DNA of 9,613 nt, from assembly GCA_003488105.1 (NCBI GenBank), contig DNMS01000106.1, positions 1-9,613 of the forward strand, given 5' to 3'. This stretch comes from Rhodospirillaceae bacterium. GTDB taxonomy: Bacteria > Pseudomonadota > Alphaproteobacteria > Rhodospirillales_A > Casp-alpha2. A program made the position numbers and the translations under genes. Numbering within the stretch: the first letter of the stretch is position 1; each line of letters opens with the position of its first letter. Positions 1 to 7,711 of this stretch are shown here, in pieces. The notes under the pieces were generated by a model. It was not told the origin of the DNA. It was given only the letters and a program-made list of their open reading frames with translations, and ran no database searches.

Positions 1-1638
1 GCCAAAGGCGACGTGGTCACCGAAACCCTGGGTGAGGTCGTCAACGTCGCGGCGCCCATCCTCGGCCGCCTCGGCGATCCGGCCGGCAGCGCGGTGGTTC
101 AATTCTCCCTGTCCCAGGTCAACGACGCCGTGCGTCAAAGTTGGATCGTCACCGCCGAACTGACAGTCGCGATCGCCCTGATCGGCGTGCTTCTGGCTTC
201 CATCGCCGGGCGCCAGATGTCGCGCCCGATCGAGGCCGTCAGCCGCGCCGTGCACGAGGTCGAACGCGCCCATGCCGGGGCGGTCGACCTCAGTGTCGTC
301 ATGGGGCGCACGGACGAGATTGGCACCCTGGCGCGCTCGATCACCGCCATGGCCAACCAGGTATTTCAGCGCGAAGACGAGATGGAGGCGCTGGTGATGG
401 CCCGGACCAGCGATCTGGCGGCCAAGAACGAGGCCTTGCAGCAGATGCACGAGCGCATCGCCGAGGAACTGCGCGTCGCCCAATATCTGCAGGCATCCAT
501 GCTGCCCGAAGAATGGTCGCAGCAGCCCGATTTCGAAATTCAGGCGATGATGGAGCCGGCGCGTGAGGTCGGTGGCGATTTCTACGACTATTTCACCATC
601 GACCACGAACGTATCGGCATCGTTATCGCCGACGTGTCGGGCAAGGGGGTTCCGGCGGCGATCTTCATGGCCATCGCGCGGACCACCATCCAGGGTTTGG
701 CTGCCACCGGAAACAATCCGGGGCGTGTCATGCGCGACGCCAACGAGGTGTTATGCGGGGTCAATCCGCTGAGCCTGTTCGTCACCGTGTTCTACGCGAT
801 GCTCAACCGGCGGACCGGGGAATGCACCTATGCCAATGCCGGGCATAATCCGCCCTACATGCTGCGGCGCGGCGGCGAGGTCTCGCCGCTGCCGACGACC
901 AACGGGGTCGCGCTGGGCGTCATGGAGGGCCTGGACTATGCGGAGGCAAGCCTGACCCTGGGGCCGGGGGATTCCCTGTTCGCGTTCACCGACGGGTTCA
1001 CGGAAGCCTTTGACCCGAATGGAGAGGAATACGGCGAGGATCGCCTGATTCAATCTCTGACGCCGGAAGGACAGGGTGCCCGACCGTCGGCGCGCCACGT
1101 CACGGAACGGGCGACCGGCGCGGTCAAGAATTTCACGGGCGACGCGGAGCAATCCGACGACCTCACCTGCCTGACCCTTCACTTCGTCGGGTTCTCGGAT
1201 GCCAGCGAACAGATGAACGATCAAAACCTCGTGGTGCTGGTGAAGAACGACCTGGACGAAATCGGCCGCCTTGCCGAACAGGTCGAAGCATTCGGCGAGT
1301 TGATCGGCATGACGGCCAAGGAGGTTTTCGAGGTCAATATGTCGATGGACGAGATCATCACCAACATCATCTCTTATGGGTACGATGACGGCGACGAGCA
1401 TCAGATCCTGGTCGAGATCACGCGCGACCGGAGGACGCTGTCGATTCTGATCGAGGACGACGGCAAGGCGTTCAACCCGATGGCCGACGCACCCGAAGCC
1501 GATACGGAATCCAGTCTTGAGGACCGCCAGATCGGGGGCCTGGGCATCCATTTGGTGAAGACGGTGATGAACGACGTGATCTACAGCTGGCGAAACGGCC
1601 GTAACCAGCTGGTCATGAAGAAGGAACTGGGCGTCTAA
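1..1638 (+). CDS. HAMP / SpoIIE-type PP2C phosphatase / RsbW-like kinase fusion, 5' partial
   Basis: The frame is open from base 1, so the true start lies upstream; the GTG at 13 is only the first in-frame start codon visible. Residues are counted from the first window codon. The first ~45 resemble the end of a periplasmic sensor domain. A membrane segment (~48-70) leads into a HAMP linker (~71-123) and a short coiled coil (~124-160). A SpoIIE-type PP2C phosphatase domain (~177-396) follows, with the metal-binding aspartates in GGDF (D193), ADVSGKG (D211), FTDGF (D331) and DDLT (D387). The C-terminus (~408-545) is an RsbW/SpoIIAB-type HATPase: N-box E451/N455, DDG near 486-488, and GGLGIHLVK at 512-520. 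Families of this kind dephosphorylate (PP2C) or phosphorylate (HATPase) a STAS antagonist. A STAS gene lies next door, overlapping tail to tail, and is the likely substrate. Domain calls are firm; the signal sensed and the final output are unknown. Confidence 0.93.
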   Translation, partial: AKGDVVTETLGEVVNVAAPILGRLGDPAGSAVVQFSLSQVNDAVRQSWIVTAELTVAIALIGVLLASIAGRQMSRPIEAVSRAVHEVERAHAGAVDLSVVMGRTDEIGTLARSITAMANQVFQREDEMEALVMARTSDLAAKNEALQQMHERIAEELRVAQYLQASMLPEEWSQQPDFEIQAMMEPAREVGGDFYDYFTIDHERIGIVIADVSGKGVPAAIFMAIARTTIQGLAATGNNPGRVMRDANEVLCGVNPLSLFVTVFYAMLNRRTGECTYANAGHNPPYMLRRGGEVSPLPTTNGVALGVMEGLDYAEASLTLGPGDSLFAFTDGFTEAFDPNGEEYGEDRLIQSLTPEGQGARPSARHVTERATGAVKNFTGDAEQSDDLTCLTLHFVGFSDASEQMNDQNLVVLVKNDLDEIGRLAEQVEAFGELIGMTAKEVFEVNMSMDEIITNIISYGYDDGDEHQILVEITRDRRTLSILIEDDGKAFNPMADAPEADTESSLEDRQIGGLGIHLVKTVMNDVIYSWRNGRNQLVMKKELGV

Positions 1639-1997
1639 CTCGGGGGGGTGTTTCGTCCCGCCTGGCGGACCTCGGCGAAGGCCGCCGGCAGATTGTCGTG
1701 GACATGCAAGATCGCGGTGAACCCCGCCATGCGCAGGACGTTGGCGATGTTTGCCGTGGGGGCCGAAACGGCGAACGCGGTTCCCTTGGCCGTAGCGTTC
1801 TTGGCGGCGAACAGCAGGACGCGCAGTGCCATGGACGAAATGTAGGTCGTCTCGCCCAGATCGATGATCATCGAATTGCCCGACGCCAGAGCGTCGTTCA
1901 CAGCGCCCTCCAACTTCGGCGCGGCTGCCGTGTCGAGCCGGCCCTTTGGTTCCAGGACGGTGAGCCCCCGTTCCGGGGTGCTGGTGAAAACGATCAT
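1635..1997 (-). CDS. STAS-domain anti-sigma factor antagonist (RsbV/SpoIIAA-like)
   Basis: This 120-residue protein is a single STAS domain, the usual size for RsbV/SpoIIAA. Visible motifs are the first strands with GRLDTAAAPKLE (19-30), the strand MIIDLG (43-48), and YISSMALRVLL (52-62), the phosphoacceptor loop. By alignment with the DSSGL motif of SpoIIAA, the acceptor should be S55; the usual aspartate is S54 and the usual glycine is A57. In this family the unphosphorylated form binds and titrates a HATPase kinase, and phosphorylation releases it. The adjacent phosphatase/kinase fusion is the obvious partner. Its ATG overlaps the TGA of the upstream 399-residue gene (ATGA), implying translational coupling. 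Its TAG overlaps the TAA of the convergent phosphatase gene by 4 bases. The family call is strong; whether the final target is a sigma factor or another protein cannot be seen. Confidence 0.92.
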   Translation of the reverse strand: MIVFTSTPERGLTVLEPKGRLDTAAAPKLEGAVNDALASGNSMIIDLGETTYISSMALRVLLFAAKNATAKGTAFAVSAPTANIANVLRMAGFTAILHVHDNLPAAFAEVRQAGRNTPPS

Positions 1998-3193
1998 GCG
2001 CGTTGGTCTGTCGGGTTCGCCGACGGCGCAAGGGCCAGTCGAGTCAAAGTCTGTTCCAGGCGTTTGAACACCTTGACGACATCGCCGGCAGACTGGCCCT
2101 GTGCGGCCTGCTGCAAATCCTTGAACAAAATCTTGGAACGTTCGCGGATCGTCCTGTCCGCGGCGGCGTGCACGCGGCCGTTGGTCATGGGGTCGGCAAG
2201 CTGACAGAACTCGTGGATGCGCTCGATCTTGGTTAGATTGATCTCGGCCGTTTCATAAACCAGTTCATCCGAAGCCGCCTGGTCCGACAGGTCGCGAAAC
2301 ATCATCACCATCAACTTTCCCATGGCGACCACGAAGCGGGTGATGGATTCACGCCCCCGGCTTTCCAGGAAGCCGTCGTGCGGCCCTTCCATGTCGCGCT
2401 CGTGATGTTCCAACACGCGAGCCATCACGGCAATCAGGTCGTCGATCGCGGTCAACACGATGCCCAGGTCAAAGCGGTTCAGATTGTCGGGCCGCTGCAG
2501 GAAGCGGTCGACCGCATCGGAGGCGCTGTCCATGATCAGGCGGGCGGTCACTTTCTCGTTCTTCTCAAGGACGTCGGCGACCGTGGGAATGCCAAGGTCC
2601 TGTAGCGCCCAGTACAGCACGTCCATGCGCAGGAGATCCGCCGACAAGCCGCGCAGGTCGGGCGGGTCGGGCGAGGTGAGAATATCGTTGATCTGGCCCT
2701 GATAAAGACGGACCAGATTGCTCAGCCGCCGTTCCAGATCGGCCCGCCATTTCAGCGGCGTGCCGTGGCCGGTCAGATCCCTGCAGCGCGTGGCCAGAAG
2801 TTCAAACAGTTTGGCCGCGATCGGGGAATGACTGCGGATCGATAGATCGAGCGCCATCGCCCGGTCGGCGGTGACTTCGGGCACCGGCAGGGTTTCTTCG
2901 ATCGCGCGGTTTAGGCGCGGAATGAAATCGGCGCTGAACGCGCTGAACAGGCCGTCGGCGCAAGTCTGCGCATCAATCCAAGCGCGGTCTTTGTGCCCGA
3001 ACGGGGCGGCTTTGACGAGGATCGCGATGCAGTCCTCGGTCTGACGGTACAGGTCCTCGAACGCCTTGGGGTCGTATTTTTCCCGGCAGTCCTTGGCATT
3101 GTCTGCGGGCAGCACCCGGTCAAAGGCATTGCGGAGCGCGTGCAGCCGGCGCGTGACCTCACGCGGGTCCAAGGCGTCGAAATCTGCCTCCAT
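1994..3193 (-). CDS. Uncharacterised all-helical protein coupled to a STAS gene
   Basis: I do not recognise this 399-residue protein. It looks soluble and almost entirely alpha-helical, with no signal peptide or membrane segment. It is rich in charged amphipathic stretches (for example ~11-60, ~120-165, ~205-265, ~345-385). Cysteines are few and scattered (C36, C55, C78, C137, C330), and I see no catalytic motif. The start is well supported: ATG at 3193 has GGAGGGG about five bases upstream (complement of 3199-3205). The stop overlaps the ATG of the STAS gene in ATGA, so the two proteins are probably made in fixed ratio from one mRNA. By position it could be a regulator, scaffold or target of the partner-switching module; that is inference from context only. 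Base composition and codon use match the neighbours. Confidence 0.85.
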   Translation of the reverse strand: MEADFDALDPREVTRRLHALRNAFDRVLPADNAKDCREKYDPKAFEDLYRQTEDCIAILVKAAPFGHKDRAWIDAQTCADGLFSAFSADFIPRLNRAIEETLPVPEVTADRAMALDLSIRSHSPIAAKLFELLATRCRDLTGHGTPLKWRADLERRLSNLVRLYQGQINDILTSPDPPDLRGLSADLLRMDVLYWALQDLGIPTVADVLEKNEKVTARLIMDSASDAVDRFLQRPDNLNRFDLGIVLTAIDDLIAVMARVLEHHERDMEGPHDGFLESRGRESITRFVVAMGKLMVMMFRDLSDQAASDELVYETAEINLTKIERIHEFCQLADPMTNGRVHAAADRTIRERSKILFKDLQQAAQGQSAGDVVKVFKRLEQTLTRLALAPSANPTDQRA

Positions 3194-3401
3194 AGGTTCC
3201 CCTCCGAGCCGGCGGTGCGGCCATTCCCGTGCTTGTCCGGTCCTCGTGGCCGGGAAGATCGGATCAGCATCGCATCATATACGACAAACGAAGGGGATTC
3301 ACAGTGTCCAGACCCCCGCATGTTGCACGGTTTGGGGGCCACAATGTCTTGAAATACAGGTTCTGTCTTGCTCTGCGGCGCGGTCCTCGGAAATCTCCCG
3401 A

Positions 3402-3429
3402 CCAGCGGGCTGTCGGCCAGCGGGCTGTC
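3402..3429. repeat. 13-bp tandem repeat next to an inverted repeat, intergenic
   Basis: The 13-mer CCAGCGGGCTGTC occurs at 3402-3414 and again at 3417-3429, separated by GG. In addition GGGCTGT (3422-3428) is matched by ACAGCCC (3444-3450), giving a 7-bp stem with a 15-base loop. The cluster lies just downstream of the crotonase gene stop, in the 277-base gap before the 399-residue gene. The stem could act as a weak 3' end for the crotonase mRNA, but no T-run follows it on either strand. Repeat identity is seen directly; function is unknown. Confidence 0.6.
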
Positions 3430-3470
3430 TGTTTGAATCCGACACAGCCCCTCATTCCCCCCCGATACGC

Positions 3471-4214
3471 TTATTTCTTGCCGGCGGCCTTCAGGGCCTG
3501 TTCGCGGTAGGCCTGGATGCGGGTTTTCAGCCCCGGGACCGAGGCCGTGCGCGCGATATCGGCCATGTCGGCGTCGCGGGTATCGGTCGCCGTCACGCGG
3601 AACAGATCGGCCGTCGCCTGAGGGGCGAGAATTTGTGCTGAGATGCCCACGTCCGCGGTGGCTTGGGGCCAGTCGGCCGTGTCGATCATATCCGTGGCGA
3701 AGCCCAGGCGCAGCGCTTCGGCGGCATCGAAGGTCAGGCCGGAATTTTGGATGTGGCGGGCCGCGTCCTCGCCGACGCGGACCTTGAGCCGCCGGGTGCC
3801 GAGCACGATGCCGAAGCCCAGCCCGGGCATGCGAAACGATGTGCCGGGCGCGGCGATGCGCCGGCTGCAGGCGCAGAACAGGTCGGCCCCCGCGCCGAAC
3901 ACTCGGCCATGAGCCAGCGCCAGGGTCGGGAAGGGCGCGTGATAAACGGCCTGCAGCAGGGTTTCGATGCGGATCAGGCGGTGAACCAGATCGCCGTCCG
4001 TGACGCTGTCCAGATCCGACAGGTCGAAACCGGAACAGAAGCTTTTACCCTCGCCGCGCAGGACGATCAGCCGTGTGCCGTCGGTCGCGGCGGCCGTGAC
4101 GGCGGCAAGCAGGTCTTCGACCAGATCGGGACCCAGGGCGTTCGCCTTGTCGGTCCGGTTCAGGGTGATGTCGGTGGTGCCGTCCTGTTTGGCAATGATC
4201 AGGGTTTGAGGCAT
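3471..4214 (-). CDS. Enoyl-CoA hydratase/isomerase (crotonase) family protein with atypical active site
   Basis: This 247-residue protein has the crotonase fold, near the usual ~260-residue length. The two oxyanion-hole loops are visible: FCSGFDL (59-65), and GRVFGAGADL (103-112) followed by the helix CACSRRIAA. The CoA-binding region near residues 22-28 (KANAL) is also typical. In true enoyl-CoA hydratases the catalytic glutamates sit in the GGGCELA and PEIGLG motifs. Here these positions read GAGADLF (D111) and PGLGFG (G131), so both appear substituted. Ordinary hydration is therefore doubtful; an isomerase, hydrolase-like or other crotonase reaction is possible. ATG at 4214 is preceded by AAGGAT about eight bases upstream. 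It is transcribed away from the amidoligase gene across a 190-base divergent spacer, and no beta-oxidation partner is nearby. Family call is firm; reaction unknown. Confidence 0.9.
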   Translation of the reverse strand: MPQTLIIAKQDGTTDITLNRTDKANALGPDLVEDLLAAVTAAATDGTRLIVLRGEGKSFCSGFDLSDLDSVTDGDLVHRLIRIETLLQAVYHAPFPTLALAHGRVFGAGADLFCACSRRIAAPGTSFRMPGLGFGIVLGTRRLKVRVGEDAARHIQNSGLTFDAAEALRLGFATDMIDTADWPQATADVGISAQILAPQATADLFRVTATDTRDADMADIARTASVPGLKTRIQAYREQALKAAGKK

Positions 4215-4404
4215 TTCGTTATCCTTGCGGTTCTGATGGGCAGGCCGATCAGTTCGCAGATTTGCTGCATCCGGTCCACCCTTTCCTTAGAAGGGCGGTG
4301 GGGGCAGTGCTCAGGCCTGGGTTGAAATTCGGGCGGACGATCCCCATCTCAATCCATAAGGTCTGAGGTCGCGCCCGCCGGCGTCGGCGGAGGGCCGTTG
4401 CATC

Positions 4405-5433
4405 ATGGCTGATATTCCCCCCGACATATTCCCCGATAATGCCGCCCGGCGGCATCAGGTTCCAGTCGAGCCCCCGGTGACGGAGACGGAAGACGGAAAC
4501 CTCCGCCGCGTCGGCGTCGAGATCGAGTTTGCGGGGTTGGACGTACCCGCCGCCGCGAACCTGGTTCAGTCGCATTTCGGTGGAGACATATCCCGGAAAG
4601 GCCCCCATCGCCTGATCGTCGGGGAAACCGAGTTCGGTGATTTCGTCATCGAACTGGATGCCCAGGCCGTTCACAAGGACGCGTCGGCTGAGGAAGGGGC
4701 GGACAAAACGCTTCTGTCCGAGGAATTGGACGCCGCCGCCCGCGAGGCGCTGGGCAAGGCGGTAACCGGAATCGTCCCGGTCGAGATTGTTACGCCGCCC
4801 ATGCCCTGGTCCGACCTGGGCCGTCTTGGGGACGTCACGGATGCTCTGCGCCGTGCCGGTGCCAAGGGTACGGACGACAGCCTGCTATATGCCTTCGGCC
4901 TGCATCTGAACCCGGAATTGCCGGCGACCGATGCCGGCACGATCCTGCGCCACCTCAAGGCCTATGTCATTTTGGCCGATTGGCTGCGCGAACGGGTTGC
5001 GACCGACCTGACGCGCCGCCTGATGCCGCATGCGGACCCGTTCCCCAGGGACTACGTCCTGCTGCTGCTGGACCGGGAATATGCTCCGGATCTGGACAGG
5101 CTGATCGCCGACTACCTGGATCACAATCCCACGCGAAACCGCGAACTAGACATGCTGCCTTTGTTCCGCCACCTGGACGAGGACGCGGTCATCACGCGGC
5201 TGGAAAGCAACCTGATCAAGGCGCGCCCGACGTTTCATTATCGGCTGCCCGATTGCGCCCTGGGCGATCCGTCCTGGTCCCCCGTCGTTGAATGGAACCG
5301 ATGGGTCCGGGTCGAGCAACTGGCCGCCGACCCGGATCGCCTGGCACGGCTTGGCACGGCGCTTCGCGACAATCTTCGGCGTCCGACCGCTGAACGCTGG
5401 CTGGATGAACTGCAAGGCTGGCTGCAGGGATGA
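4405..5433 (+). CDS. Amidoligase family protein (GS-fold carboxylate-amine ligase)
   Basis: This 342-residue protein resembles the putative amidoligase enzyme family (Amidoligase_2), distant relatives of glutamine synthetase and glutamate-cysteine ligase that join a carboxylate to an amine using ATP. Motifs in order: RVGVEIEFAGL (35-45) with the metal/ATP-associated E39 and E41; GDFVIELDAQ (78-87), the second acidic strand; PVEIVTPPM (125-133); FGLHLNPEL (164-172) with H167; a helical C-terminal half; FHYRLPDC (277-284); and WNRWVRVE (297-304). The first ~30 residues are a proline- and acid-rich tail. ATG at 4405 is supported by GGAGGG at 4389-4394. The stop overlaps the ATG of a class I glutamine amidotransferase (ATGA), a pairing known for this family, which suggests synthesis and removal of a glutamyl-type conjugate. 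The substrate is unknown. Confidence 0.87.
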   Translation: MADIPPDIFPDNAARRHQVPVEPPVTETEDGNLRRVGVEIEFAGLDVPAAANLVQSHFGGDISRKGPHRLIVGETEFGDFVIELDAQAVHKDASAEEGADKTLLSEELDAAAREALGKAVTGIVPVEIVTPPMPWSDLGRLGDVTDALRRAGAKGTDDSLLYAFGLHLNPELPATDAGTILRHLKAYVILADWLRERVATDLTRRLMPHADPFPRDYVLLLLDREYAPDLDRLIADYLDHNPTRNRELDMLPLFRHLDEDAVITRLESNLIKARPTFHYRLPDCALGDPSWSPVVEWNRWVRVEQLAADPDRLARLGTALRDNLRRPTAERWLDELQGWLQG

Positions 5434-6098
5434 CAGCCCGGCCCCGCATCGGCGTTACGGTCTCCGACCGTGGTGCTAAGCTGACTTGGCTTGCCCATTG
5501 GTTGGCGGTCCGGCGTGCCGGAGGATTCCCCGTGCGTTTGTCGGTGGGCGGCCGAACGGATACGGCCGGGCTCGACGGTGTGGTGATTGGCGGTGGCGAC
5601 GACATCGGGGCCGAGATGTACGGCGGCGAGGTGATGTTCGACCTGCGCATCGACCCGGATCGTGACCGGATGGAGCGGCGGGCATTGGACTGGGCGCTGC
5701 ATGCGGATGTGCCGGTTCTGGGGGTGTGCCGGGGTGCTCAGATGATCAACATCCATTTGGGCGGGACGCTGCACCAGGATATGTATGCCGCCTACCGGGG
5801 GTTGCCGCGTCTGCGCACGCCCCTGGCACGAAAGCGGATCACCCTGGCGCCGGAAAGCCGCCTCGCGCGCCTGATGGGCGGGGGGCGGGTCGCGGTCAAC
5901 AGTCTGCACCATCAGGCGGTTAATCGACTTGGCAGGGGGCTTCGAGTGGCGGCACGGGATGCCCACCGGGTGGTACAGGCGCTTGAACATCCGGCGGAAG
6001 ACTTCCTGATGGGCGTGCAGTGGCATCCCGAGTTCCTGGTGTTCCGCCGCCGTCATCAGGCGTTGTACCGTGGATTGGTTCGCGCCACAGGGAAATAG
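5430..6098 (+). CDS. Class I glutamine amidotransferase, gamma-glutamyl-GABA hydrolase family (Peptidase C26)
   Basis: This 222-residue protein has the class I glutamine amidotransferase fold. The nucleophile elbow is VLGVCRGAQMIN with C100, and the catalytic pair is in GVQWHPE with H199 and E201. The strand VVIGGGDDIG (51-60) and VNSLHHQAV (156-164) are typical of the PuuD-like gamma-glutamyl-gamma-aminobutyrate hydrolase family, although at 222 residues it is somewhat shorter than PuuD (~254). Its ATG overlaps the TGA of the amidoligase gene, so the two are translationally coupled. It could hydrolyse a gamma-glutamyl amide made by the amidoligase, or supply ammonia to it from glutamine. The pairing supports a shared pathway but not which role. 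A puu-type putrescine catabolic role is less likely, because no other puu gene is present. Confidence 0.9.
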   Translation: MTARPRIGVTVSDRGAKLTWLAHWLAVRRAGGFPVRLSVGGRTDTAGLDGVVIGGGDDIGAEMYGGEVMFDLRIDPDRDRMERRALDWALHADVPVLGVCRGAQMINIHLGGTLHQDMYAAYRGLPRLRTPLARKRITLAPESRLARLMGGGRVAVNSLHHQAVNRLGRGLRVAARDAHRVVQALEHPAEDFLMGVQWHPEFLVFRRRHQALYRGLVRATGK

Positions 6099-6150
6099 GG
6101 GGACAGCGGCAGGCAGGCAATAAAGTTTGGGTAGGTGTAATAAAAAGTAT

Positions 6151-6171
6151 TGAGAATGACTCTCATTCTCA
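6151..6171. promoter_or_regulatory. Putative Fur box (9-3-9 perfect palindrome)
   Basis: The arms TGAGAATGA (6151-6159) and TCATTCTCA (6163-6171) are exact reverse complements separated by CTC. The central 19 bases (6152-6170) match the classical Fur consensus GATAATGATAATCATTATC at 14 of 19 positions by hand count. The site lies in the only markedly AT-rich patch of the neighbourhood, 28 bases before the ATG at 6200, where a bound repressor would block transcription or initiation. The 187-residue gene and the two ABC ATPase genes behind it would be the regulated unit. A related Fur-family regulator (Mur or Zur) is an alternative. Confidence 0.72.
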
Positions 6172-6199
6172 TTATTTAGGTTATTGAGGAGACGCACTC

Positions 6200-6763
6200 A
6201 TGACCGACCTGACACCCAAGAGGAACCTGTTGAACGCCGGTGAGGGACTTGTCCTTCTGGCTATCCGGGCGTGGCGGGGGTGCACCCCGGAAAGCACGCG
6301 TTCCGAAGGGCCGGGCCGGGACGGCTCGGCAAGGGCCGAGGCCCAAAATGTTCCCTCTGCCCTTGCCGACGCCGTCGGTGCGTTCCTTGATACCCTGTGG
6401 CGCAACGATCCCTTCATCGTCCGCTTCAACCCGATCGCCAACAATGGCCTGACCTTGTTCGAACTGCAGGCCATTTACGCCCTGGCCGAATGGCGCAAGG
6501 GTAATCACCGCACGGTCCACGAACTACTGGCCTGGTGGTTCCCCGATACCCAGATCGCCCATGGCCGTGCGCTGCTGGCCGAAGTATCCGAGGTGCTTGA
6601 CGACCTGGGCATCGAATTCCAGCCCAGCAAGTGGGTGCATGCCCATTTTTTGGGGCCGCGGTCCCGGCGCGGCAGCCCCGGTTCAATCATCCCAACCGGC
6701 ACGCGCCTGGCGCCCCCGGGGGTTCTGTGGACCGCCAGGTGGTCGAACCGGACCCTGCACTGA
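6200..6763 (+). CDS. Uncharacterised 187-residue protein behind a Fur-like operator
   Basis: I do not recognise this protein. ATG at 6200 has a strong GAGGAG at 6186-6191. There is no signal peptide or clear membrane segment. Residues ~28-52 are a low-complexity, Gly/Arg/Glu-rich stretch. The best-ordered part is ~53-150, helical and rich in Trp and His (W67, W98, W112, W113, W145; H103, H107, H121, H147, H149), with motifs such as TVHELLAWWFPD. The tail after ~152 is Arg/Pro/Gly-rich and looks less like a folded domain. A T6G4 run at 6646-6655 sits exactly where the character changes, so a frameshift (real or sequencing) is possible. A Fur-like palindrome lies 28 bases upstream of the start, and an ABC ATPase gene begins 40 bases downstream. 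An iron- or metal-linked role is suggested by that context only. Confidence 0.7.
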   Translation: MTDLTPKRNLLNAGEGLVLLAIRAWRGCTPESTRSEGPGRDGSARAEAQNVPSALADAVGAFLDTLWRNDPFIVRFNPIANNGLTLFELQAIYALAEWRKGNHRTVHELLAWWFPDTQIAHGRALLAEVSEVLDDLGIEFQPSKWVHAHFLGPRSRRGSPGSIIPTGTRLAPPGVLWTARWSNRTLH

Positions 6764-6803
6764 CCACTCCCTCCTCCACCCCATACTGAAAAAGAGGCAA
6801 GAC

Positions 6804-7664
<861 letters not shown>

Positions 7665-7711
7665 CCCCGGCCCCGTTTCAAGAAACCAAAAAGCGATTGG
7701 GTGCAGACAGC

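Noticed and set aside
751..2031. 426-codon open frame on the minus strand across the phosphatase and STAS genes
   Set aside because: It lies antisense to a gene with clear SpoIIE and HATPase motifs, is Arg/His/Gln-rich without recognisable domains, and is a typical high-GC shadow frame.
3274..3279. TATGAT hexamer on the minus strand as a -10 element for the STAS operon
   Set aside because: No convincing -35 hexamer lies 16-18 bases upstream, so the promoter call is not supportable.
4199..4270. 23-codon minus-strand frame overlapping the crotonase start in another frame
   Set aside because: It follows a purine-rich AAGGAAAGGG and could be a leader peptide, but it is too short and has no supporting feature.
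4276..4301. CCCTT / AAGGG hairpin in the divergent spacer between crotonase and amidoligase genes
   Set aside because: It has only a 5-bp stem and no T-run, with no sign of a terminator or riboswitch.
5238..6197. 319-codon minus-strand open frame opposite the amidoligase and amidotransferase genes
   Set aside because: It is antisense to two well-supported enzymes and composed mainly of Arg/Pro/His/Gln; no domain is visible.
6561..6803. Upstream extension of the first ABC ATPase frame
   Set aside because: It overlaps the preceding gene and is low-complexity. The ATG at 6804 has a good ribosome-binding site and directly precedes the ABC domain.
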